Source: CAXQZU01 sp964228555
GTDB lineage: Bacteria; Planctomycetota; PLA2; JAEUHO01
Direction of reading: 5' to 3'
DNA: 63,875 bases
Assembly (NCBI GenBank): GCA_964228555.1
Contig: CAXQZU010000031.1
Location: forward strand, 1 to 63,875
The notes under the pieces were generated by a model. That model was not told where the DNA came from. It did not search any database and worked only from the letters and a program-made list of their open reading frames with translations. Of this stretch, positions 8,797-15,740 are shown piece by piece. Within the stretch, counting starts at the first letter, position 1. Each line of letters opens with the position of its first letter. Made by a program: the position numbers and the translations under genes.

Positions 8797-8823
8797 GCGG
8801 GCCGGGCGGGTAGCATCCGCCGC

Positions 8824-10422
8824 ATGATCCGCCGGCGTTCCCTGCTGCTGCTGCTGGGCACCGCGCGGGCGCTGGGGTCGGGGCGCGTGCGTGCGCTGGC
8901 GCTGGCACTGGGACTGGCCACGCTGGGCTCCACCGCGGCGCAGGCCGGCGAGGTGGGCCGCCACCGGCTGGGCGCGGGCGGCACGGTCAAGGTGGTGCGC
9001 GCCATCGACCTGGACGGCGACGGGCGCAAGGACCTCGTGCTGCTGCTGGAGGGCCAGCAGGGGCGCAGCTCCGAGGTGCTGCTGCTGCGCACGCCGGCCT
9101 CGCCCGACGCAGCCACCTACTTCCCGGGCGCCGCCCAGCAGCGCATCGCCTGCGATGGCGAGCTGGCCGAGGCAGGCGCGCTGGCCGTGGGCCGCTTCGG
9201 TCCTGCCGGCGAGGTGCGGCTGCGGTTCCTCGGCCCGCGTGGCATCCGCGAGGTGGCCGCCGACGGCACGCGGCTGCCCGCACGGGCCGGCCTGGACACC
9301 CCCACGCTGCTGGTGCGCAGCCCGGGGCGCGCGCTGGCCTTCTGGGATGGCGTGGCCGACCTGGACGGCGACGGCAAGGACGAGCTGTGGCTGCCCGCGG
9401 CCGACGCGGCCGGCGGCATGCTGGTCGTGCACGGGGGCAGCACGGGCAGCGAGGCCGTGCGCTGCTCGCGGCTCGCGGTGCGCGTGGGCCACGCGGCGGG
9501 CACCAGCCTCGAGCAGGTCGTGCAGCGCACCACCTACGTGCCCACGCTGGTCGCGGCCGACCTGGACGGCGACCGGCGCAAGGAGCTGGTGGAGCTGCGC
9601 GAGCGCGTGCTGCGTGCCTACGACGTGCTGGCGCCCGTGGTCGAGGGCGCACGCGAGGCGGTGCGCAGCATCCCGCTGCGCTTCCTCGATCCCCCGCCGG
9701 ACCTGCCGCCCGAGGAGGTGCGCAGCCCGCGCCTCAACCTCGCCGACGCCGACGGCGACGGCACCACCGACCTGCTGGTGACGCTGGTGACGGGCCGGCG
9801 CGACAAGGTGGGAGGCATGCGCACCACGCTGTGGTACGTGCCGGGCCCCATCGCCGGCGCCGACGGCGTGCTGCGCCAGCCGGAGGGTCGCATCGACACC
9901 GAGAGCGTGGCCCTGCACCCCACCTTCGTGGACCTCGACGGCGACGGCGGGCTCGACTACGTCTGCGACGCGATCCGCGGCACCGCGGCCGACCTCGTGC
10001 GCAACGTGATGGGCAAGGACCCCACGATCACCTTCGTGGGCTTCCGCCTCGACCGGCAGGCCCGCCGCTACGTGCCCGAGCCGTTCTTCACCGTGGCACG
10101 CACCTATCCCGCGCAGCAGGCGCTCTCCAACAAGTTCGGCACCAGTGCGTTCCTCGCAGGCGACCTCGACGGCGACGGGCTCAAGGACCTGCTGGACCTG
10201 GGCACGCTCTCGGGCGTGGAGGTGCTGCGCGGCGAGCGCAGGCCCGCCGGCGAGCCCGGCGAGCCCCTGCGCTACGCCTCGCCGCTGCTGGCGCGCATGG
10301 CCTTGCCGCGTGCCGTGGCGCCGGCGGCGCTGCTGGAGGACCTGGACGGCGACGGGCGCAGCGAGGCCGTCCTGTGGGGCGAGGACGAGGTGTTCCTGCT
10401 GGCACCGCGGGGACCGCGATGA
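8824..10422 (+). CDS. Secreted FG-GAP/VCBS-type beta-propeller protein 1
   Basis: 532 aa with an arginine-rich signal peptide (MIRRRSLLLLLGTARALG to about residue 42, ending AAQA). It contains seven calcium-binding DxDGDG-type loops, at about residues 61, 179, 246, 308, 370, 447 and 506, each followed by a short strand such as KDLVLLL. Seven such loops fit a seven-bladed propeller like the integrin alpha FG-GAP fold, presumably folded outside the cytoplasm where calcium is available. No catalytic domain is visible. The stop overlaps the start of a second propeller gene (ATGA), so the two are made together. The function is unknown; such propellers usually bind proteins or carbohydrates. Confidence 0.85.
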   Translation: MIRRRSLLLLLGTARALGSGRVRALALALGLATLGSTAAQAGEVGRHRLGAGGTVKVVRAIDLDGDGRKDLVLLLEGQQGRSSEVLLLRTPASPDAATYFPGAAQQRIACDGELAEAGALAVGRFGPAGEVRLRFLGPRGIREVAADGTRLPARAGLDTPTLLVRSPGRALAFWDGVADLDGDGKDELWLPAADAAGGMLVVHGGSTGSEAVRCSRLAVRVGHAAGTSLEQVVQRTTYVPTLVAADLDGDRRKELVELRERVLRAYDVLAPVVEGAREAVRSIPLRFLDPPPDLPPEEVRSPRLNLADADGDGTTDLLVTLVTGRRDKVGGMRTTLWYVPGPIAGADGVLRQPEGRIDTESVALHPTFVDLDGDGGLDYVCDAIRGTAADLVRNVMGKDPTITFVGFRLDRQARRYVPEPFFTVARTYPAQQALSNKFGTSAFLAGDLDGDGLKDLLDLGTLSGVEVLRGERRPAGEPGEPLRYASPLLARMALPRAVAPAALLEDLDGDGRSEAVLWGEDEVFLLAPRGPR

Positions 10423-11864
10423 GCCGGCCCGCGCCCGCCCTCCAGGCGGTGGCCCTGCTGGCCCTGCTGCTCGCGCGGGGCCCTGCCCCCGCACGCGGCG
10501 AGGACGCCGGCCCGCTGGCGCTGGAGTGTCCCGCGGCCGTGGGTGGCCTGCGCGTGGCCGACGTGGACGGTGACGGCGTGCAGGACGTGCTGGCGCTCGT
10601 CGGGCGCGAGGTGCTGGTGTGGCCCGGGGCACGCGGCGCGCTGCCGGCCCCGGCGCCACGCCACCGCGTGGTGCTGCCGGCCGACAGCAGCTTCGTGGAC
10701 GTCGCGCGCGGGACGCCGCCGGCCCTGGTCGTGCTCGCCGCCAGCGCCACCCTGCGCGTGCCGCTCGCGGGCGAGCCCCAGCCCGTGGACGGCACGCAGG
10801 GCCTGGGCTGGGCGGACGGGCAGCAGGCCGTGTTCACCGACCTGCATCCCGGGGCAGGGCAGCCCGAGCACCTGGCGCCCACCGCCTCCGGCTGGGCGCT
10901 GGTGGGACCGCAAGGCCTCGCGGCGCTGGAGGCACGGCCGGCGCGGCTGACCACCGCGCCCGGGCCCTTCCTCGAGGACCAGGCCGTCATCACGGAGGGC
11001 CTGCCGCACCTGCTGGCGCTGCGCGCGCCAGGCACGCCCGCCGGCACGCCGCCCGCCCTGTGGTCGCTGGCCGGCGACGAGGTGCGGCGCGCCGCGGCGG
11101 GCGGCTCGCAGGCCTGGGATCTCTCGTTCCTGCCGGCCAGCGGCCAGCGCCGCCTGCTGGACCTCGACGCCGATGGCGTGCCCGAGGTGCTGCACGGCGA
11201 CGGCGACAACCGGGAGCTGCGACTCGCCTTCTTCCGCCTGCCCTCCCCCGCGCGCAGCGCCGACGGCGTGCCGGCGGCCCCGCCGCCGGGCGACCTGCGC
11301 CCGCCCTTCGCCTTCCTCAAGCTCTCGGGCTTCAGCCTCGAGCCGGCGTTCGTGGACCTCGACGGGGACGGGCGGCAGGACATCGTGGTGACGACGATGG
11401 AGATCGACGGCCCCAACGTGATGCGCGCGCTCTCCTCGGGCCGCGTCACGGCCAAGACGCGCGCGTTCCTGCAGCGCAGCACGCCCGAGGGCCTGCCGGC
11501 CTATCCCCCGCAGCCCGACGGCCTCGTGGAGAGCGAGATCGGCGTGAAGATCCGCTTCGGCTACGCCGGCAACCTCGACATCACGCGCTCCTTCACGCTG
11601 GGCCTCGCGGGCGACCTCGACGGCGACCGGCGCAAGGACCTCGTCGTGCGCACGGGCCCTGACCGGCTGGCGGTGCGTGCGGGCACGGCCGACGGCGTGT
11701 GGTCGGCGCAGGCCCGCGTGCTGCCGGTGCCCGCCCTCGCGCCCGGCGAGGAGCTGGAGCTGCAGGGGGCAGACCTCGACGGCGACGGCACGGACGAGCT
11801 GGTGCTGCACGTGCGCGCCGCGCCAGGCGGTCGCGACCGCCTGCTGGTGCGCCGCGGCACCTAG
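10419..11864 (+). CDS. Secreted FG-GAP/VCBS-type beta-propeller protein 2
   Basis: 481 aa with a signal peptide ending near GPAPARG (about residue 26). At least five DxDGDG-like calcium loops can be read: VADVDGDGVQD near residue 50, LDLDADGVPEV, FVDLDGDGRQD, AGDLDGDRRKD and GADLDGDGTDE near the C-terminus. The middle third is less regular than in the upstream propeller. It overlaps that gene by 4 bp and is probably its paralogue and partner, suggesting a heteromeric extracytoplasmic pair. A GspK-like gene follows after 90 bp in the same direction. No enzyme domain is seen. Confidence 0.83.
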   Translation: MSRPAPALQAVALLALLLARGPAPARGEDAGPLALECPAAVGGLRVADVDGDGVQDVLALVGREVLVWPGARGALPAPAPRHRVVLPADSSFVDVARGTPPALVVLAASATLRVPLAGEPQPVDGTQGLGWADGQQAVFTDLHPGAGQPEHLAPTASGWALVGPQGLAALEARPARLTTAPGPFLEDQAVITEGLPHLLALRAPGTPAGTPPALWSLAGDEVRRAAAGGSQAWDLSFLPASGQRRLLDLDADGVPEVLHGDGDNRELRLAFFRLPSPARSADGVPAAPPPGDLRPPFAFLKLSGFSLEPAFVDLDGDGRQDIVVTTMEIDGPNVMRALSSGRVTAKTRAFLQRSTPEGLPAYPPQPDGLVESEIGVKIRFGYAGNLDITRSFTLGLAGDLDGDRRKDLVVRTGPDRLAVRAGTADGVWSAQARVLPVPALAPGEELELQGADLDGDGTDELVLHVRAAPGGRDRLLVRRGT

Positions 11865-11954
11865 CGCGGCGGCGACGCCACGCCTCGGGTGGGTCGGCCG
11901 CCACCCGGGCGGCGTCGGGCAGCCGGGCCGGGGACTGGCGTGTAGGGTGGGGCC

Positions 11955-13151
11955 GTGCCCTGGCGTCCAATCCGCATGCCCGCCCGTCGCCCCCACCGGC
12001 TCGCCGGCGCCCCCCGCCGCACGCCTGCGATGGCACCCGCCCGGGCCCGCGCCGGCCAGCGCGGCATCGCGCTGCTGATCGTGCTGCTGCTGGTGCTCAT
12101 CATCGCCCCGTTCGCCGAGCACTACGCGCGGCAGGTAGGGCTGGAGGCACGCACGGCCCGCAACGTGGTGGACCAGCTGGCCATCGAGAACGCCATCGAC
12201 GGCCAGTTCGAGCTGGTGCTGGCCCGCCTCGAGCAGGACGCCACCGAGGACGACGTGGACAGCCTCTACGACACGATGTTCGACGAGGGCATCCAGGAGC
12301 GGCAGGAGAAGGACACCGAGGTCTCGCTCTCCACGCGCGTCTTCGACGAGCAGGGCAAGTTCAACGTGCTCAACCTCGTGCGCGCGCCCGCCGGCGAGCG
12401 GCGCGAGCTGATGCGCCAGCGCCTCGTGCGCATCCTCATGCTGGCCCGCCAGGACAGCAAGGAGGCCCTCGACGAGACGCAGGCCCGCGAGCTGGTGGAC
12501 GACGCCGCCGACTTCCTCGGGGGCAAGAAGGGCCGCGGCCAGATCCCCAAGCCCAGCACCACCGACAACCGGGGCTTCCTGATGCTGGAGGACCTCGCCT
12601 TCGCCAACGCCAAGTGGGGCCCCCTGCTGGTGGACCAGCGCGACGCGGAGGACGTGGCCCCGGGCCTGTCTCGCTACCTGACCGTGTACGGCTCGGGCCG
12701 CGTGAACCTCAACACCGCGGACGTCGTGGTGCTCAAGGCCTTCTTCCCGGGCGACGAGACCGTCGCCGAGCGCATCGTCGAGCGGCGCGAGGGCGAGACG
12801 GAGGAGGAGGCGTCGGGCACGGGCAGCGCGGCGAAGGAGGAGGATGCCGAGGGCGAGGGCGATTCCGGCAATCCCTTCACCGACGTGAACCAGGTCAACC
12901 AGGTCGAGGGCGTGACGCCGCTGCTGCTCCAGAAGGAGAAGGTGGACCTCGCTGCCGACTTCGACGTGCGCAGCGCCTTCTGGTCGATGCGCATCATGGC
13001 CGAGACACAGAGCACGCGGCGCGAGGAGCTCTACGTCGTGGAACGCGTGAAGGCGCCCCAGCAGGGCAACCAGGCGCCCTCGCTGGAGGGCTTCCGGCAC
13101 CTGCTGCACCAGGAGCGCACCGACGCCCTCGAGGACCTCACGCAGGAGTGA
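11955..13151 (+). CDS. GspK-like minor pseudopilin (type II secretion)
   Basis: 398 aa from GTG 11955; in-frame ATGs at 11976 and 12030 are equally plausible, and 12030 puts the start closest to the pseudopilin leader. The leader-like sequence QRGIALLIVLLLVLIIAPF has the Gly-Ile prepilin peptidase site and hydrophobic stalk of GspK, which lacks the usual Glu5. After it come an acidic alpha/beta domain and, near residue 245, GSGRVNLNTADVVVLKAFFP, the saposin/helix-hairpin-helix part typical of GspK (PF03934). GspK caps the pseudopilus tip with GspI and GspJ. No other gsp gene lies nearby. The neighbours are two secreted propellers and lpxK. An acidic Glu/Gly insert (near residue 285) is unusual. 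Confidence 0.75.
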   Translation: MPWRPIRMPARRPHRLAGAPRRTPAMAPARARAGQRGIALLIVLLLVLIIAPFAEHYARQVGLEARTARNVVDQLAIENAIDGQFELVLARLEQDATEDDVDSLYDTMFDEGIQERQEKDTEVSLSTRVFDEQGKFNVLNLVRAPAGERRELMRQRLVRILMLARQDSKEALDETQARELVDDAADFLGGKKGRGQIPKPSTTDNRGFLMLEDLAFANAKWGPLLVDQRDAEDVAPGLSRYLTVYGSGRVNLNTADVVVLKAFFPGDETVAERIVERREGETEEEASGTGSAAKEEDAEGEGDSGNPFTDVNQVNQVEGVTPLLLQKEKVDLAADFDVRSAFWSMRIMAETQSTRREELYVVERVKAPQQGNQAPSLEGFRHLLHQERTDALEDLTQE

Positions 13152-13174
13152 GGCGCGGGGCTCGCGACGCGTGG

Positions 13175-14215
13175 CTAGGCGGGCGGCGCCAGCAGCCGGT
13201 CCAGCGCCGCCTCCAGCGCGGGCTCGCCGGCCACCACCTCGGCCTCGATGTCCAGCACGCCAAGCGGTGCGGGCCAGGGCCCGGGCAGCTTGACCGCGTC
13301 CTTGCGCGTGGTGATGACCTGCGTCGCCCCGGCACGCCGCGCCTGCTCCAGCACGGCTGCGAGGCCGCCCGCAGGCAGCACGCCGTGGTCGGGCAGGAAG
13401 CGCGTCGCGACCACCTCGGCGCCCAGCGACTCCAGCGTGTGCCGGAACGCCTGCGGCCGGCCCACGCCTGCCAGCGCCAGCACCCGCTGCCCGGCGAGGG
13501 ACTGGAGCGGCTGGTGGCGGCCCTCCAGCTCGACGTGACAGGCCCGCGTGGCGATGCGCAGCCGCGGCGCGGGCGTGTGCTGCCCCACCTCGCGCTCCAG
13601 CCGGTCCAGCCGCTCGGGCTCGACCTGCTCGCAGCGCGTGAGCGCCACGAGGTGGGCACGGGCCAGCGCCCGCGGGCGCTCGCGCAGCAGCCCGCGCGGC
13701 AGCAGGTGGCCGTGCCCCCACGGGCAGGTGGCGTCCAGCAGCACCAGGTCGAGGTCGCGCGCCAGTCGCCGGTGCTGGAAGCCGTCGTCGAGCACCAGCA
13801 CGTCGGGCGCACCGGCGCCGCCGAGCAGCGCGCGCCCGCCGCGCACGCGGTCAGGATCCTCGCGCTGCGGCAGGCCGGGGCCGCACAGCCCCTCGAGCAC
13901 GGCCCCCTCGTCGCTCAGGCCCCCGGCCACGCGCGGGCCGTAGCCACGCGACAGCACCCCCGGCCGGCGGCCGCGCGCGCGCAGGCGCTGCACCAGGCAG
14001 GCCGTGACCGGCGTCTTGCCCGTGCCGCCCGCGACCAGGTTGCCCACCGAGAGCACGGGCACGGGCAGCCGCTCCACGCGCTTCCACCCGCGCTCGTAGG
14101 CCTGCGTGCGCAACGCCACCGCAAGGCCGTAGGCCCACGACGCCGGCGCCAGCAGCCCGCGCAGCAGCAGGCCGGCCGTCCCACCCCCACCGGCCTGCAG
14201 GTCGTGGATGCCCAT
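13175..14215 (-). CDS. lpxK: Tetraacyldisaccharide 4'-kinase
   Basis: Phosphorylates the 4' position of the lipid A disaccharide at the inner face of the cytoplasmic membrane (EC 2.7.1.130), so the organism makes a lipid A-type outer membrane. The 346-aa product has the N-terminal membrane-associated helix region (LLAPASWAYGLAVALRTQAY) and the LpxK P-loop SVGNLVAGGTGKTPVTACLV. It continues with RGYGPRVAGGLSDEG, the LVLDDGFQHRRLARDLDLVL motif, and a C-terminal ITTRKDAVKLP region. The length matches the family (about 325-350). It converges on the GspK-like gene with 23 bp between stops. Its start lies 134 bp from the end of the LysM gene, with strong hairpins between, so it probably has its own promoter. 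Confidence 0.95.
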   Translation of the reverse strand: MGIHDLQAGGGGTAGLLLRGLLAPASWAYGLAVALRTQAYERGWKRVERLPVPVLSVGNLVAGGTGKTPVTACLVQRLRARGRRPGVLSRGYGPRVAGGLSDEGAVLEGLCGPGLPQREDPDRVRGGRALLGGAGAPDVLVLDDGFQHRRLARDLDLVLLDATCPWGHGHLLPRGLLRERPRALARAHLVALTRCEQVEPERLDRLEREVGQHTPAPRLRIATRACHVELEGRHQPLQSLAGQRVLALAGVGRPQAFRHTLESLGAEVVATRFLPDHGVLPAGGLAAVLEQARRAGATQVITTRKDAVKLPGPWPAPLGVLDIEAEVVAGEPALEAALDRLLAPPA

Positions 14216-14279
14216 GCCCGGATGCTACGGGAAGCGCCATCCCGCGCAGCAGGCCCCGACCGTGCGTCCCATGAATGAC

Positions 14280-14340
14280 GCAGGGCGCGCCCGTGGGGCG
14301 CGCCCTGCAGGGATCCAGCCTTCCGGCGCGCGAGCGCCGG
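14280..14340 (-). terminator. Paired hairpins downstream of the LysM gene
   Basis: Two perfect stem-loops lie just past the LysM stop. The one nearest (14323-14340) is a 7-bp CCGGCGC/GCGCCGG stem closed by a GCGA loop, read on the plus strand. The second (14280-14308) is a 13-bp GCAGGGCGCGCCC/GGGCGCGCCCTGC stem with a 3-base loop. Neither has a U tract. They probably end LysM transcription or protect its 3' end before lpxK begins. Confidence 0.6.
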
Positions 14341-14349
14341 GCGTGCGGC

Positions 14350-15231
14350 TCACCGGGGGATCATGATCACCAGGTTGGGGCGCAGGTCCTTCGGGCTGGG
14401 CGTGAGCTTCATGTTCTTCATGTAGATCTCGGGCCAGCGCTCGGAGGTCTTGTAGGCCGCCTTGCTGATGCGCTCCCAGGTGTCGGAGGCCTTGACCTTG
14501 TACTCCTTGCCGGGCACCGGGCCGTCCTTCACGGCCTCGGGCTCGCTGCTGGCGCCCGTCGTGCTGCTGGCACCCGTCGTGGTCGCGCTGGCCAGCTCGA
14601 CGACCGGCTTGCCGCCGTCCATCTTCATGGCCGGGATCTTGAGCTTCATGCCCACGCGCAGGTTGCGGGCCGACACGTCCGGGTTGGCCTCCTCGATGCG
14701 CGTGTAGAGCGAGGCCTTGCCGTAGTACTTCTTGCTGATGCCGCCGAGCGTGTCGCCCGAGGCCACCACGTGCGTCGTCTCGGCCATCTCGCCCGGCGCG
14801 GCCGCCGCGGCGCCCGGAGCCGGCGTCGCCCCGGCCAGCAGGGGATCCGACGGGGTCGTGCCGGGCAGGGCCGGGCCCGCCACCGGGGCCGTGCCCGGAG
14901 CGGCCGGCGTGGCGCCCTCGGGGATGAGCTTGGTGGGGTCCCACCAGGCGGGGTCACCGGCGGCCGGCGCCTTGGCACCGGCGGCGGCCAGCGGGGCCGT
15001 GGGCGTGGTCACGCTGCCGGGACCGGCGGGCAGCGGGGCGCCGGGCGGCAGGGCACCGGCCGGGGCGAGGAAGGGGTCGGGCGGGGCCACGGGGGCCGTC
15101 GCCGCGGTGGTCGTGGCCGGGTCGGTCGTCGCCTCCTCGGGCGAGCCCGTCCACTCGAAGATGGCGACCACCAGGATCATCACGATGATGACCACGATGA
15201 CCAGCACGGAAAGCTTCTCGAAGTTGCCCAT
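14350..15231 (-). CDS. Membrane-anchored protein with two LysM domains
   Basis: 293 aa. MGNFEKL is followed by a very hydrophobic anchor (SVLVIVVIIVMILVVAIF, residues about 8-25), then about 120 residues rich in Pro, Ala, Thr and Gly, probably a flexible periplasmic linker. LysM 1 begins near residue 152 (VVASGDTLGGISKKYYGK, with NPDVSARNLRVGMKLKIP). LysM 2 begins near residue 244 (YKVKASDTWERISKAAYKT) and runs to the C-terminus. LysM domains bind N-acetylglucosamine in peptidoglycan, so this likely tethers the inner membrane to the wall. No enzymatic domain is visible. The start has a GAGCGAGGA ribosome site. It is divergent from the SUMF1-fold gene across a 509-bp regulatory region. Confidence 0.88.
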   Translation of the reverse strand: MGNFEKLSVLVIVVIIVMILVVAIFEWTGSPEEATTDPATTTAATAPVAPPDPFLAPAGALPPGAPLPAGPGSVTTPTAPLAAAGAKAPAAGDPAWWDPTKLIPEGATPAAPGTAPVAGPALPGTTPSDPLLAGATPAPGAAAAAPGEMAETTHVVASGDTLGGISKKYYGKASLYTRIEEANPDVSARNLRVGMKLKIPAMKMDGGKPVVELASATTTGASSTTGASSEPEAVKDGPVPGKEYKVKASDTWERISKAAYKTSERWPEIYMKNMKLTPSPKDLRPNLVIMIPR

Positions 15232-15740
15232 TCCTCGCTCCTCGAGGCCTTAGAGGCCCCTATTGCCTAGATGTGCCTTGAAATGCCCGTGGCCCATCCC
15301 GCCTCGAGGCACCCGCTCGGGGTCGTGACAGGCCGCAACGCGGCGACACGGAGGCTGGCTACGGGACCGCAGCCGACGCTCCGCGCCGTCTGGCGTGGGA
15401 GATCGGCAGGAACCTAACGCGACTTGCGTCGGCTCCCACGCTTCATCCCCCATCCCTTGGGGGTCAAGACAAATTGTCACCCCGCGGGCGGTGCCCTTGT
15501 TCGGGTCGGACCCGCCACCCACCCTCCACCCCGGAGGCCACCCCCGGAGGCCACCCCCGGAGGCCGGCGACGCGCGGGGGGCCCAAGGGCCCGGGTCGGG
15601 TGCAGCGAGCGGTTGCTTGAGGCCCGTGCGGGCCCCGCGGGCGCTCGCGCCCGCGGCGATTGCGCCCCTCCCTGCCGGGGTGCCGAGCGTGCTAGGGTGC
15701 GGCGGCGGGCGCCCAGCCCGCCCCCCCGACCGAGGCCTTG
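15232..15740. promoter_or_regulatory. Structured divergent intergenic region (509 bp)
   Basis: This gap between two divergent genes holds no credible coding frame but has the most AT-rich stretches of the window and several inverted repeats. GCGTGGGAG (15393-15401) pairs with CTCCCACGC (15433-15441). Inside them ACGC/GCGT (15417-15429) form a small hairpin. CTTG-GGGGT-CAAG (15456-15468) abuts GACAAATTGTC (15468-15478), and CGGGTCGGACCCG (15502-15514) is a palindrome. Three 13-bp tandem repeats follow. Both promoters must lie here. The elements look like operator sites or a folded leader RNA; I could not match them to a known RNA family. Confidence 0.6.
15529..15567. repeat. Three 13-bp tandem repeats
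   Basis: The unit CCCCGGAGGCCAC occurs three times head to tail; the third copy differs in its last two bases. It lies about 170 bp upstream of the SUMF1-fold gene. It could be a repeated binding site or simply a slippage-prone GC tract. Confidence 0.8.

Noticed and set aside
7591..10659. Minus-strand frame of 1,022 codons opposite the permease and the first propeller
   Set aside because: Gln/His/Arg/Ala-rich shadow; the opposite strand encodes clear ABC-2 and FG-GAP proteins.
8824..11864. Recurrent GACCTCGACGGCGACGG-like strings as a DNA repeat
   Set aside because: They encode the DxDGDG calcium loops in frame and are explained by protein repeats, not by a DNA element.
10272..13721. Minus-strand frame of 1,149 codons across the second propeller, GspK and part of lpxK
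   Set aside because: It overlaps three supported genes and has no domain; antisense frames rarely meet stops at this GC content.
15232..15740. Known structured RNA (6S, tmRNA, RNase P, SRP RNA or c-di-GMP riboswitch) in the divergent gap
   Set aside because: None of the diagnostic core sequences of these RNAs could be found, only unassigned inverted repeats.
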